From the NCBI GenBank assembly GCA_032229975.1, contig JAVXVG010000028.1, positions 48,182 through 112,181 of the forward strand: 64,000 bases of DNA, read 5' to 3'. The notes beneath the pieces are model-generated. The model saw only the letters and a program-made list of their open reading frames with translations, was not told where the DNA came from and ran no database searches. Position numbers and translations under genes: made by a program. Each line of letters begins with the position of its first letter. Within the stretch, counting starts at the first letter, position 1. Shown piece after piece: positions 17,200 to 25,647 of this stretch. The stretch comes from JAIVGV01 sp032229975. GTDB taxonomy: Bacteria > Acidobacteriota > Blastocatellia > Pyrinomonadales > Pyrinomonadaceae.

Positions 17200-18579
17200 G
17201 TGAGAATTATTATCAAGAACGGTCGCGTCGTCACCGCCGTTGATGATTATAGAGCCGACGTGCTCATCGAGGGCGAGGTCGTGTCAACCATCGGCGCGCG
17301 GCTCGACGTGGAGGCGGATCGCGTGATCGATGCGGCGGGCAAGCTCGTCATTCCGGGCGGCATCGATCCGCACACGCACATGGAGTTGCCGTTCGGCGGC
17401 ACGCAGGCGTCGGACGACTTCCGCACGGGGACGATTGCCGCCGCGTTTGGCGGGACGACGACGATCATTGATTTCGCCGTGCAGTACAAGGGCGAGGCGT
17501 TGAGGCAGGGGCTCGACAACTGGCACGCGAAGGCTGAGGGCAAGGCGGCGATTGATTACGGCTTCCACTTGATCGTGACAGACCTCGAAGATGCGCGCGT
17601 GCCGGAACTCTACAAGGCGATGGACGAGGGCGTGTCGAGCTTCAAGCTGTTCATGGCGTACCCCGGCGTCTTCCTCGCGGACGATGCGACGATCTTTCGC
17701 GCGATGTCTGCGGCGGGCCAGCGCGGTGGTCTCATCTGTATGCACGCGGAGAACGGGATCGTCATCAACGAGATCATCAAGCGCGCACTCGCCGAGGGCC
17801 GCACTTCGCCGAAGTATCACGCGCTGACGCGCCCGACCATCGCCGAAGCGGAGGGCGTCCACCGCGCCATACGGATCGCGGAGATGGCGGAGTCGCCCGT
17901 TTATATCGTGCACCTGAGTTGTGCCGACGCTTTGAACCAAGTGCGCGAGGCGCGCGACCGTGGGCTTCCGGCGTTTGCGGAGACGTGCCCGCAGTATCTC
18001 TTCCTCTCGATTGACGATTACGGCGAGGGCTTCGAGGGCGCGAAGTATGTGATGACGCCGCCGCTCAGGGAGAAGTGGAATCAACAGGAGTTGTGGAAGG
18101 GCCTGAAGACGGACGACCTGCAAGTGATCTCGACCGACCACTGCCCCTTCTGCATGAAGGAGCAGAAGGAACTCGGTCGCGGAGACTTCTCCAAGATTCC
18201 AAACGGCGCACCCGGCGTCGAGAATCGCATGGCTCTCATCTACAACGGCGGCGTGGTCGAGCAACGCATCTCGCTCAACCGTTTCGTCGAACTCACATCA
18301 ACAGCCGCCGCGAAGATGTTCGGTCTCTTTCCGCGCAAAGGGACAATCGCCGTCGGGTCTGATGCGGACATCGTGATCTTCGATCCCGACAAGGAACAGA
18401 CGTTCAGCGTCAAGACGCAGCACATGAACGCCGACTACAGCGCATACGAAGGCAAGACCGTCAAGGGCGTGGTCGATGTCGTCCTCTCGCGCGGTCGCGT
18501 CGTCGTCGAGAACGGAGAGTTCAAGGGCAAGGCTGGCGATGGCCAGTTCTTGAAACGTGGAACGTGCGTCTCGATGTAA
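17200..18579 (+). CDS. hydA: dihydropyrimidinase (D-hydantoinase family)
   Basis: A 459-residue cyclic amidohydrolase that opens 5,6-dihydrouracil or dihydrothymine to N-carbamoyl-beta-amino acids. All dinuclear-zinc ligands are visible: His58 and His60 (DPHTHME), carboxylated Lys149 (SSFKLFMAYPG), His182 (CMHAENG), His238 (YIVHLSC) and Asp313 (STDHCPF). The start is a GTG at 17200 with GAGG at 17189-17192. It is the second step of the reductive pathway, between PreTA and beta-ureidopropionase, all on this strand. The last 91 bases of its coding region recur at 19322-19412 beyond a small two-gene insert, see the repeat entries. Confidence 0.92.
   Translation: MRIIIKNGRVVTAVDDYRADVLIEGEVVSTIGARLDVEADRVIDAAGKLVIPGGIDPHTHMELPFGGTQASDDFRTGTIAAAFGGTTTIIDFAVQYKGEALRQGLDNWHAKAEGKAAIDYGFHLIVTDLEDARVPELYKAMDEGVSSFKLFMAYPGVFLADDATIFRAMSAAGQRGGLICMHAENGIVINEIIKRALAEGRTSPKYHALTRPTIAEAEGVHRAIRIAEMAESPVYIVHLSCADALNQVREARDRGLPAFAETCPQYLFLSIDDYGEGFEGAKYVMTPPLREKWNQQELWKGLKTDDLQVISTDHCPFCMKEQKELGRGDFSKIPNGAPGVENRMALIYNGGVVEQRISLNRFVELTSTAAAKMFGLFPRKGTIAVGSDADIVIFDPDKEQTFSVKTQHMNADYSAYEGKTVKGVVDVVLSRGRVVVENGEFKGKAGDGQFLKRGTCVSM
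18488..18578 (+). repeat. 91-bp direct repeat, copy A (3' end of the dihydropyrimidinase gene)
   Basis: This stretch encodes the last ~30 residues of dihydropyrimidinase (GRVVVENGEFKGKAG...). It matches 19322-19412 base for base apart from two C/T differences (18492 vs 19326 and 18543 vs 19377). The sequences flanking it on the left and right differ from those flanking copy B, so the match has sharp edges. Confidence 0.95.
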
Positions 18580-18600
18580 CCGGAGATGGCCGGAGGGATC

Positions 18601-18846
18601 ATGAGTCAGAGCGATTGGCTAGAGGACTTCCGCTCGCAGTGTGAGCGCAATCTCGCGCGAACGGTGGAGCAGCGTATGCGTTATGGCTTCTGTTACGTTT
18701 ACAAGCCCGTGCTCGACGATGCCGAGTGGCGCTCTTTCGCTTCGACAGATGAATACCGGAGCTGGTGTCAGGACAATTTGCCGACCTATCTCGGCTACGG
18801 CAGGCCCGACGATTTGCAGGCGCGAATCCTTGATGAGGAACAGTAG
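18601..18846 (+). CDS. 81-residue hypothetical protein, cassette gene 1
   Basis: A small acidic, Trp/Tyr/Arg-rich soluble protein of unknown family. A GGAGGG ribosome-binding site at 18592-18597 precedes the ATG at 18601. Visible features: an N-terminal WLEDFRSQCERNLARTVEQRMRYGFCYVYKP stretch, predicted helical then extended, and a FASTDEYRSWCQDNLPTYLGYG segment. It overlaps the nucleotidyltransferase gene by 14 bases, so the two are coupled. Both lie between the 91-bp repeats. It could be an antitoxin-like partner of that gene, but there is no sequence proof. Confidence 0.6.
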   Translation: MSQSDWLEDFRSQCERNLARTVEQRMRYGFCYVYKPVLDDAEWRSFASTDEYRSWCQDNLPTYLGYGRPDDLQARILDEEQ

Positions 18847-19306
18847 CTTTCATCCGGCGCAGGCGCAGGAAGTCGCGACTGCTTTCGCCGCGCGTCAGGT
18901 CGATTACATGTTCATCGGCAAGAGCGGCGCGATCCTGCTTGGCTATCCCGGTACAACGCAGGACGTGGACGTTTATCCGCGTAAGGATGCCGAGAACGGA
19001 CGCCGCATCGTTGCTGCGTTGAATGATTTGGGTTTCGACGTTGACGCGACTCTTGAGCGGGAGATCGTCAACGGCAAAGACTTTGTGCAGATCAAATCGG
19101 GCCCCTTCGACATCGATCTGGTGTTCGCGCCGGACGGCATCGAGAGCTACGAGGCGGCTAAAACTCGCATGGATATTTCAACGGGCTTCCCCGTCCTCAA
19201 CATCTGTGACATCATCGCCAGCAAACGCGCCGCGCGCCGCCCTAAAGATGCAGTCGAGCTGCCTCTGCTCGAAGCCTTTCGTGAAGTTTACGAACGTCGT
19301 AGATAA
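18833..19306 (+). CDS. nucleotidyltransferase-fold protein, cassette gene 2
   Basis: A 157-residue protein with the minimal nucleotidyltransferase pattern: GKSGAILLGYPGTTQDVDVYP (29-49) supplies the G-S/G helix and metal-binding Asp44 and Asp46, and DIDLVF adds Asp95. This matches the AbiEii/DUF6036-like group of nucleotidyltransferase-fold proteins. Some members are toxins in two-gene modules. The C-terminus has a basic ASKRAARRPKD stretch. The start is an ATG inside the upstream gene (14-base overlap). It ends 15 bases before the second copy of the 91-bp repeat. Substrate and toxicity are unknown. Confidence 0.7.
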   Translation: MRNSSFHPAQAQEVATAFAARQVDYMFIGKSGAILLGYPGTTQDVDVYPRKDAENGRRIVAALNDLGFDVDATLEREIVNGKDFVQIKSGPFDIDLVFAPDGIESYEAAKTRMDISTGFPVLNICDIIASKRAARRPKDAVELPLLEAFREVYERRR

Positions 19307-19321
19307 CCTGCTCGACATCAA

Positions 19322-19412
19322 CGCGTGGTCGCGTCGTCGTCGAGAACGGAGAGTTCAAGGGCAAGGCTGGCGATGGTCAGTTCTTGAAACGTGGAACGTG
19401 CGTCTCGATGTA
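19322..19412 (+). repeat. 91-bp direct repeat, copy B (remnant of the dihydropyrimidinase 3' end)
   Basis: Second copy of 18488-18578, 89 of 91 bases identical, 834 bases downstream. It would still encode the last residues of dihydropyrimidinase but has no start and no upstream coding, so it is a gene-end remnant. It lies between the nucleotidyltransferase gene and the next gene at 19458. The pair brackets the two-gene cassette at 18601-19306. Confidence 0.95.
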
Positions 19413-19457
19413 GTCTCTCGAACGTAGAACTTCATCAACGGTGAGGAGAAAGAGATC

Positions 19458-21077
19458 ATGTCAGCAGAGACCGTGGACGCTGGCGCAAAGGATACGAACG
19501 GGCTCAATGATTACGTCGAGCTGCGCTTTCAGGAGCGGCTGGCGAAGTTGTCTGAGGAGTTGAGCGCCAAGGTTGATAAGAAGATTCAGGAGCGTTTGGA
19601 TAGCGACCGTACCTTCGTCACCACGATGGTGGGCAACGGCGTCAAGTTATTAGGCTACGCGGTTGCGCTGGTCACAATCGTCATCGGGGTGGCCGGCGTC
19701 AAGTCATGCAGCGACATCAATCACGCGATCAGTGGGGCGGCGCAGGAAGCGGTTCAAAGAAAACTAGAATCCGACAACCCGAACTCCGACTTCAACCGGC
19801 TGACTAACCGGCTTCTCAACCGCGCGTTGCTCGACTCCTACCTCACGAGTATTGCACGCATCAGGTCTCAAACTTTGGATGAGAATGCGATCCGCCTCCA
19901 AATGCGTCGCAAGTTTCCTAAGTTTAACGATTCTTCAGATGCCAAAAGGCTGACGCAACTTTTGTTCGACTCTTCAACCGATACTGAAACCGATTTCAAA
20001 GATGCTCTACAGATACTCGATTACACCGGCTCTCTAGGATCGAACATCAATCCTGAACTCACCGAACTGGCCCTCGCGCAGGATAATAAATACTCTTGGA
20101 TTCGCGGTGTGCCGGACAAACGAATCGAGTTGCTCAAGAAGATCAAGAACCCGCGAATCCTTCCCGTGCTCCAAACCTTGATCGCCAACGAAACCGATTC
20201 GAATGTTAAGATCGCAGCCATCCAAGCTGCCAGCGAAATCGGGAACGGCGGGACGATGAAGGCCCTGGAAGAGTTGGCGGTGAAAGAAAATGCGGGGCCA
20301 CTCAAGGACACCGCCGTCATCGCGCTCGCGCGTTATAAACCTGATCACCCGCTCGTCTCCGGTTGGCTGGATGTAGTTAAGAAAGCGAAGACGGATGCCC
20401 TTCGTCAGAGCAAGGCGCTCCTGCTCGCTCTGGAAGTCATGAAGGGGCCCCCCAAAAATCGGGAGAAGGACGCGGAAGGCTCCGACGACAAGGTTCGCCT
20501 CGCCCTAGCCACGGACTTGATCAAAGGTGTCATCGCTAACGGGTTCAGATTGGTAATGCACCCCACCGAGTCGGGCTTAGCGTTGATCCCCGCAAGGAAG
20601 CCGGCCGACCGCAACGCGAAAGCCGACAAAGGGACAGAACTCGATGACGCTTTCGCGGCTTTCGAGGCTCCGTCAGTTCCGGCGGAGTTGCTCTTCGGGG
20701 CCGGAGCGGATGCGGTCGCCTCACTGTTGGGAAGTCTAGCGGCGGCGAATGATACGAGGCAGTTGACGCAGGCTGTCGATGCGCTCAGTCTGCATAGCGA
20801 TAACTCATCGGCAGCCGTGGTGAAAGTGACGTTCGGGGGAGACTCGCCCAACTCGATCAAGTTGAAAGACAACACAGTCCTGAATACAGAGGCAGCGCCC
20901 ACCGGCGTTCAACTGAAGACGGTCTCACAGGACAAGAGCGCCGAACCTGTTTTGTGGGCGTTTTGGAATAACGCGGACGGCGTTCCACGGAAAGGAATCG
21001 TCGTCGCTTTCGAGCACCCGGAATTGATGACTTTCGAGCTTGCCGAAGTTAAAAGCCCCACGTCGGCTGAGGAATAA
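19458..21077 (+). CDS. membrane-anchored HEAT-like repeat protein, unknown function
   Basis: A 539-residue protein. Residues 20-55 are charged and probably coiled-coil (RLAKLSEELSAKVDKKIQERL). Residues about 60-80 form one membrane helix (GVKLLGYAVALVTIVIGVAG). The next part is helical, with a HEAT-like block around 240-300 (NPRILPVLQTLIANETDSNVKIAAIQAASEIG...TMKALEELA). The final third looks like a separate mixed domain. No enzyme motif is visible. An AGGAGAAAGAG ribosome-binding region precedes the ATG. It sits directly after the repeat remnant, on the boundary between inserted cassette and older gene order. Confidence 0.65.
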   Translation: MSAETVDAGAKDTNGLNDYVELRFQERLAKLSEELSAKVDKKIQERLDSDRTFVTTMVGNGVKLLGYAVALVTIVIGVAGVKSCSDINHAISGAAQEAVQRKLESDNPNSDFNRLTNRLLNRALLDSYLTSIARIRSQTLDENAIRLQMRRKFPKFNDSSDAKRLTQLLFDSSTDTETDFKDALQILDYTGSLGSNINPELTELALAQDNKYSWIRGVPDKRIELLKKIKNPRILPVLQTLIANETDSNVKIAAIQAASEIGNGGTMKALEELAVKENAGPLKDTAVIALARYKPDHPLVSGWLDVVKKAKTDALRQSKALLLALEVMKGPPKNREKDAEGSDDKVRLALATDLIKGVIANGFRLVMHPTESGLALIPARKPADRNAKADKGTELDDAFAAFEAPSVPAELLFGAGADAVASLLGSLAAANDTRQLTQAVDALSLHSDNSSAAVVKVTFGGDSPNSIKLKDNTVLNTEAAPTGVQLKTVSQDKSAEPVLWAFWNNADGVPRKGIVVAFEHPELMTFELAEVKSPTSAEE

Positions 21078-21099
21078 TTCGGCATGACTACGGACAAAC

Positions 21100-21134
21100 G
21101 GGGGCCCTTGGGGCGACGCGCAAGGGGGCCCTTT
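21100..21134 (+). terminator. possible terminator hairpin after the HEAT-like gene
   Basis: An imperfect hairpin of about 11 pairs (21100-21110 with 21121-21131, two G-G mismatches) ends in CTTTAAGAGTTT. It lies 23 bases after the stop and before the lipoprotein gene. The T-run is weak, so termination efficiency is uncertain. Confidence 0.4.
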
Positions 21135-21227
21135 AAGAGTTTGGGCATACATAAATCGCGGGAGACGTGCTGCACCGAGAGTGTTCCGGTTCGAGTTGCA
21201 CGCGCCCGCTCGCATGGGAGATTAAAG

Positions 21228-21941
21228 ATGAGTGTGAAGATGAAACTATTGTCGCTCGTGTTCTGTTCGGTTCTGCTTTTCGCCGCCGCTTGCAGCAAGA
21301 ACGCTGAGACCGGCGGCGGCGGCGGCGTGCTCTCTCCGAACGGGGGCGGCGCAACGACGAGCGCGGGAGTCATCTCAGCCAGCGACAAGCCGCTTGATGT
21401 GTTGACGCGTGCGACGCGCGGGCAGCTCGACGCGAAATCTTATCGCGCCAACATCAAGAATACCTCGTCGAACGGATCATCCAACACGCTGCTCGTCGAG
21501 TATGCCGCGCCCGATCATTACCACATGGTCACGCACTCGCAGGGGGGCACGCGCGACACCTCGCTTGAGTACATCATCGTTGGTAAGGACACTTTCATGC
21601 GGTTGAACGGCAGCGAGTGGAGACGCTTCCCCGTTGACATGAGTCAGATGATCAACTCCTTCCGCGATCCGAAGTTCATCGACGAGATCACAAAAAGCTC
21701 GGACGCTAAATTCGTCGGCGCGGACACGCTCGACGGCGCGCCCATGCTCGTCTATGAATATTCGCTCGACAACGTCGCGGGCATGAAGATCAAGACGCAC
21801 GCCAAGACGTGGATCGCCGTCGCCGATGGGCTGCCGCGCAAGAGCGAGTCCGAGGGCGAGTTTAGCGGCATCAAGACGAAGACCGAGATGATCGTCTCCG
21901 ACTACAACTCCGACATCAAGATCGAAGCGCCGATCAAGTGA
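21228..21941 (+). CDS. lipoprotein, LolA/LppX-like fold possible
   Basis: A 237-residue lipoprotein. The signal peptide ends in the lipobox LFAAAC with the modified Cys at residue 22. A Gly-rich linker follows (GGGGGVLSPNGGG). The rest has the pattern of proteins with a half-barrel fold (TRATRGQLDAKSYRANIKN, YAAPDHYHMVTHSQGG, EYIIVGKDTFMRLNGSEWRRFP, KTWIAVADGLPRKSESEGEF), such as LolA/LppX-type lipid or quinone-binding proteins. The family is a guess from pattern. I chose the ATG at 21228 because the upstream frame gives no signal peptide. Its ATG-proximal region has GAGATTAAAG as a weak binding site. It likely sits at the outer membrane. Confidence 0.65.
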   Translation: MSVKMKLLSLVFCSVLLFAAACSKNAETGGGGGVLSPNGGGATTSAGVISASDKPLDVLTRATRGQLDAKSYRANIKNTSSNGSSNTLLVEYAAPDHYHMVTHSQGGTRDTSLEYIIVGKDTFMRLNGSEWRRFPVDMSQMINSFRDPKFIDEITKSSDAKFVGADTLDGAPMLVYEYSLDNVAGMKIKTHAKTWIAVADGLPRKSESEGEFSGIKTKTEMIVSDYNSDIKIEAPIK

Positions 21942-22021
21942 TGCGCGCGCGGAGAGTACGCAACCGAAGTGCGTTCGCTCAGTACCAACCTAGAAAAAAT
22001 TTACGTCCGAGGGTTTTGAAG

Positions 22022-22741
22022 TTGAAAGCTAAAGTCGTTCTCATCGTCGTCGTGTTCATGCTCACCCTCGCGCTTCCCGTGGCGGCGGACGATAAGCCTG
22101 AGCCGCGTCTAATCACCGTCACGGGCGAGGCGGAAGTGTTGGTCGTGCCTGACGAAGTCGTCTTCGATCTGACTGTGCAGACCATCAACAAGGAGCTGCG
22201 AGTAGCGAAGGCGCAGACGGACGAGCGACTTAAAAAGTTGATCGAGTTGACGCGCCGCTACAACGTCGATGCGAAGGACGTGCAGACCGATTACATCAAA
22301 CTCGAACCGCGCTATCGCGGAGGCGACGAGAGCCGCCTCTTCATCGGCTACTCTGTGAGAAAAGATTTAGTCTTCACTCTGCGCGACGTGTCGCGCGCCG
22401 AAGAGATGCTCTCGGAGATTTTGGAATCAGGCATCACGCGCATCAACAGCGTCCGCTTCCAGACTTCGCAGCTACGCAAGTATCGCGATCAGGCACGCGC
22501 CTCCGCCATACGCGCCGCGCAGGAGAAGGCCGTCGCGCTCACCGCAGAGATCGGGCAGAAGATCGGCAAGGCTTACTCGATTGAAGAGGAGACGACGCCG
22601 AGCCGCAGTCTCTATTCCCAGAACTCTATGGCTAACAACACGACCATCGTCGGCGACGATGCAGCAAGTTCAGAAGGCACGCTCTCGCTCGGCCAGATCA
22701 AAGTGACAGAGCGCGTCACCGTCCGCTTCGAGTTGCTCTAA
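22022..22741 (+). CDS. SIMPL (DUF541) domain periplasmic protein
   Basis: About 239 residues from a TTG at 22022, with a GAGGG site about 9 bases before; an ATG at 21938 is an alternative but would put 28 charged residues before the signal peptide. The signal peptide (VVLIVVVFMLTLALPVAA) leads into the SIMPL fold: ITVTGEAEVLVVPDEVVFDLTVQT, KDVQTDYIKLEPRY and QEKAVALTAEIGQKIGKAYSIEE are family hallmarks. The family is linked to oxidative stress and outer-surface roles but is not well understood. It overlaps or abuts the lipoprotein gene, suggesting cotranscription. Confidence 0.8.
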   Translation: MKAKVVLIVVVFMLTLALPVAADDKPEPRLITVTGEAEVLVVPDEVVFDLTVQTINKELRVAKAQTDERLKKLIELTRRYNVDAKDVQTDYIKLEPRYRGGDESRLFIGYSVRKDLVFTLRDVSRAEEMLSEILESGITRINSVRFQTSQLRKYRDQARASAIRAAQEKAVALTAEIGQKIGKAYSIEEETTPSRSLYSQNSMANNTTIVGDDAASSEGTLSLGQIKVTERVTVRFELL

Positions 22742-22769
22742 CTATCAATCTCCGAAAGTTCAAACTTTG

Positions 22770-24293
22770 ATGGTAGCGATCACAACCGACAACGAAGTGA
22801 TTCAACACGCCGATGGTCGCGTCGAGTTGCGCGATACTGCGCTCGCGGAGATCAGGCGCAGCCCTCTCTACAATGAAGACCTCGCGCCCGTGCCCGTCGA
22901 GCGCAGGAACTGGACGACCTACAACTACGCCGCGCTCTGGGTGAGCATGGCACACTGCATCCCGACTTACATGATGGCTTCGGGTTTGATCAGCGCGGGG
23001 ATGAACTGGTGGCAGGCCCTCGTCACGATCCTGCTCGGCAATACCATCGTGCTCGCGCCCATACTTTTGAACTCGCATCCGGGGACGAAGTATGGCATCC
23101 CCTTCCCCGTCTTCGCGCGCGGCGCATACGGCACAATGGGCTCGAACTTGCCCGCGCTGATGCGGGCCATCGTCGCGTGCGGGTGGTTCGGCATTCAAGC
23201 ATGGATCGGCGGACAAGCTCTACAAACTTTCTTTGCCGCGTTCATCCCCGGCTGGCATGGGCTTCTAGGCTCTGGCTTCCTCGCGCACACAACGACCGAG
23301 TGGCTCTCGTTTCTCATCTTCTGGGGCATCAACATCGCCATCATCTATCGCGGCATGGATTTGCTGCGTCGCGTCGAGAACTGGGCGGCCCCCTTCGTCC
23401 TCGTGATGACCGCGTTACTCCTGGCGTGGGTGCTCTGGCGTGCGGGCGGGATCGGATTTTTGTTGCACGAGCCGGGCAAGTTTAGAACGTGGTCGGAGTT
23501 TCGACCGATCTTCATTCCTTCTCTGACAGCGATGATCGGCTTCTGGGCCACCCTCTCTTTGAATATGCCCGACTTCACGCGCTTCGGTCGCAGCCAGCGC
23601 GAGCAGATCATCGGCCAGACGGTCGCGCTCCCCACGACGATGACGATCTTCGCCGCGATGGGAATCTTGATCACGTCCGCCGCCGTCGTCATCTTTCCGC
23701 AGATGAATCACAACGATCTGTGGGACCCCGTGAAACTCGTCGGACAGTTCAGCCAGCCCGTCGTCGTCGCCGTCTCGATGTTCACGGTCGTCGTCGCGAC
23801 TCTTTCCGTCAACATCGCGGCGAACGTCGTCAGCCCTGCGAACGATTTCGCCAACGCCTTCCCGAAGTTGATCTCGTTTCGCACGGGTGGCCTCATCACG
23901 GGCATCATCGGCATCCTCATGCAGCCGTGGCGTCTGCTCGCAGACCCTTCCGGCTACATCTTCTCTTGGCTCTTGGGCTACTCCGGCGGCCTCGGTTCAA
24001 TCGCGGGCGTGCTCATCGCAGACTACTGGCTCGTGCGCAAGCATCGACTCGCGCTCGGCGATCTCTATCGCACCGAGGGCGCGTACACCTACGCGCGTGG
24101 TTGGAATTGGCGCGCGGTTGCGGCGACGCTCGCGGGCTGCTTCTTCGCGTGGATCGGCCTACTCGTGCCCGCGCTTCGTCCGTTGTATGATTACGCATGG
24201 TTCGTCGGCTTCGGCGTCGCAGGCTTTACGCATCTTGCACTGATGAAGCTCTCGCCGCCGCGCGCCGCGATAGTCGCCGAAGCGCGTGCATAA
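22770..24293 (+). CDS. NCS1-family nucleobase/hydantoin/allantoin permease
   Basis: A 507-residue integral membrane protein with about 12 hydrophobic segments, typical of NCS1 symporters. The N-terminal VERRNWTTYNYAALWVSMAHCIPTYMMASGL and the mid-section ANVVSPANDFANAFPKLISFRTGG motif are strong family hallmarks. NCS1 proteins import purines, pyrimidines, hydantoins or allantoin using Na+ or H+. Flanked by dihydropyrimidinase and beta-ureidopropionase on the same strand, uracil, thymine or dihydropyrimidine uptake is the likely role. ATG at 22770 follows directly after a TTG at 22767; no clear ribosome-binding site is seen. Confidence 0.88.
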   Translation: MVAITTDNEVIQHADGRVELRDTALAEIRRSPLYNEDLAPVPVERRNWTTYNYAALWVSMAHCIPTYMMASGLISAGMNWWQALVTILLGNTIVLAPILLNSHPGTKYGIPFPVFARGAYGTMGSNLPALMRAIVACGWFGIQAWIGGQALQTFFAAFIPGWHGLLGSGFLAHTTTEWLSFLIFWGINIAIIYRGMDLLRRVENWAAPFVLVMTALLLAWVLWRAGGIGFLLHEPGKFRTWSEFRPIFIPSLTAMIGFWATLSLNMPDFTRFGRSQREQIIGQTVALPTTMTIFAAMGILITSAAVVIFPQMNHNDLWDPVKLVGQFSQPVVVAVSMFTVVVATLSVNIAANVVSPANDFANAFPKLISFRTGGLITGIIGILMQPWRLLADPSGYIFSWLLGYSGGLGSIAGVLIADYWLVRKHRLALGDLYRTEGAYTYARGWNWRAVAATLAGCFFAWIGLLVPALRPLYDYAWFVGFGVAGFTHLALMKLSPPRAAIVAEARA

Positions 24294-24344
24294 AGTTTTC
24301 GTTCAGCATCGTTTCGTAAATCAAACTCAGGCAGGTTTCAACTC

Positions 24345-25214
24345 ATGTCACGAACAGTCAAATGCGGTCTCATTCAAGCGACGAACGCCGCCGCGACCGA
24401 TGGCCCAATCGAAGAGATCAAGCGCGCGAACGTCGAGAAGCACATCAAGTTGATCGAGGAGGCGGCGAAACAGGGCGTGAAGATTCTCTGTATGCAAGAG
24501 GTCTTCACCACACCCTACTTCTGCGCCGAGCAACAGATGCGCTGGTACGAAGCGGTCGAGCGCATCCCCGACGGGCCCACCGTCAAGCTCATGCAGGAGA
24601 TCGCCAAGCAGCACGGCATGGTCATCATCGTGCCGATCTACGAAGAAGAGATCGCGGGTATCTACTATAACACCGCCGCCGTCATCGATGCCGACGGAAA
24701 ATATTTGGGGAAGTATCGCAAGAACCACATCCCGCACGTCAACCCCGGCTTCTGGGAGAAGTTCTACTTCCGGCCCGGCAATCTCGGCTACCCTTGCTTC
24801 GACACGGCCTACGCGCGCATCGGCGTCTATATTTGCTACGACCGACACTTCCCCGAAGGCGCGCGCGCACTCGGCTTGAACGGCGCGGAGATCGTTTTTA
24901 ATCCATCGGCGACTGTGGCCGGTCTCTCGGAATACTTGTGGAAGTTAGAGCAGCCCGCGCACGCTGTCGCCAACGGCTACTTCATCGGCGCGATCAATCG
25001 CGTCGGCTATGAGCAGCCGTGGAACATCGGCGAGTTCTACGGGCAGAGCTACTTCTGCGACCCGCGCGGTAAGATCGTCGCCGAAGCTCCGCGCGATAAG
25101 GATGCTCTCGTCGTCGCCGATCTCGATCTCGACATGATCCGCGAAGTTAGAAATACGTGGCAGTTCTTCCGCGACCGCAGACCCGACACTTACGGCTCGC
25201 TCGTCGCGGACTGA
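24345..25214 (+). CDS. beta-ureidopropionase (nitrilase superfamily)
   Basis: A 289-residue nitrilase-fold amidohydrolase, hydrolysing N-carbamoyl-beta-alanine to beta-alanine, CO2 and NH3. The catalytic triad is Glu52 (MQEVF), Lys126 (KYRKNHIP) and Cys164 (ICYDRHFPE). The KNHIPHV...PGNLGYP segment and the FNPSATVAGLSEYLW stretch match the beta-ureidopropionase signature, distinguishing it from N-carbamoylputrescine amidase. It is followed within 2 bases by the RidA gene, and the pair is preceded by the permease, consistent with one operon for the reductive pyrimidine pathway. Confidence 0.88.
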   Translation: MSRTVKCGLIQATNAAATDGPIEEIKRANVEKHIKLIEEAAKQGVKILCMQEVFTTPYFCAEQQMRWYEAVERIPDGPTVKLMQEIAKQHGMVIIVPIYEEEIAGIYYNTAAVIDADGKYLGKYRKNHIPHVNPGFWEKFYFRPGNLGYPCFDTAYARIGVYICYDRHFPEGARALGLNGAEIVFNPSATVAGLSEYLWKLEQPAHAVANGYFIGAINRVGYEQPWNIGEFYGQSYFCDPRGKIVAEAPRDKDALVVADLDLDMIREVRNTWQFFRDRRPDTYGSLVAD

Positions 25215-25216
25215 TC

Positions 25217-25603
25217 ATGAAAGAACGTCAGCGCGTCTCAACGGGAACGAAGTGGGAGCCGATCGTCGGCTACTCGCGCGCCATGCGCGTCGGGGATCGC
25301 ATCTACGTCACGGGCACGACCGCGACGGATGAGCACGGCGAGATCGTCGGCGTCGGCGATGCTTACGAGCAGGCGGTTCAAGTTATCAAGAACATCGAAC
25401 GCGCGCTCGCGCAGTTGGGCGCGAGGCTTGAGCACGTCGTCCGCACGCGGATGTTCGTCACGGACATCTCACGTTGGGAAGAGTACGGACGCGCGCACGG
25501 AGAGTTCTTCGGCGAGACTTTGCCCGCAACTTCAATGATCGAAATCTCGCGTTTGATCGATCCGCGAATGCTCATCGAGATCGAAGCCGACGCGGAACTC
25601 TAA
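25217..25603 (+). CDS. RidA family (YjgF/YER057c) protein
   Basis: A 128-residue RidA-fold protein, the usual length. The YSRAMRVGDRIYVTGTTATDEHGEIVG and EHVVRTRMFVTDISRWEEYGRAHGEFF segments are characteristic, and the conserved Arg of the active pocket lies in VRTRM. RidA proteins clear reactive enamine/imine intermediates; in the Rut pyrimidine pathway RutC is a RidA member. Here it follows beta-ureidopropionase by 2 bases. The exact substrate is unknown, but the context suggests a clean-up step for a toxic pyrimidine-derived intermediate. ATG at 25217 is chosen over a longer frame starting in the previous gene. Confidence 0.85.
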   Translation: MKERQRVSTGTKWEPIVGYSRAMRVGDRIYVTGTTATDEHGEIVGVGDAYEQAVQVIKNIERALAQLGARLEHVVRTRMFVTDISRWEEYGRAHGEFFGETLPATSMIEISRLIDPRMLIEIEADAEL

Positions 25604-25647
25604 AGGGCGATTCGTCGCCGTCTCTTCATTCATCACGTTTCCAAATC

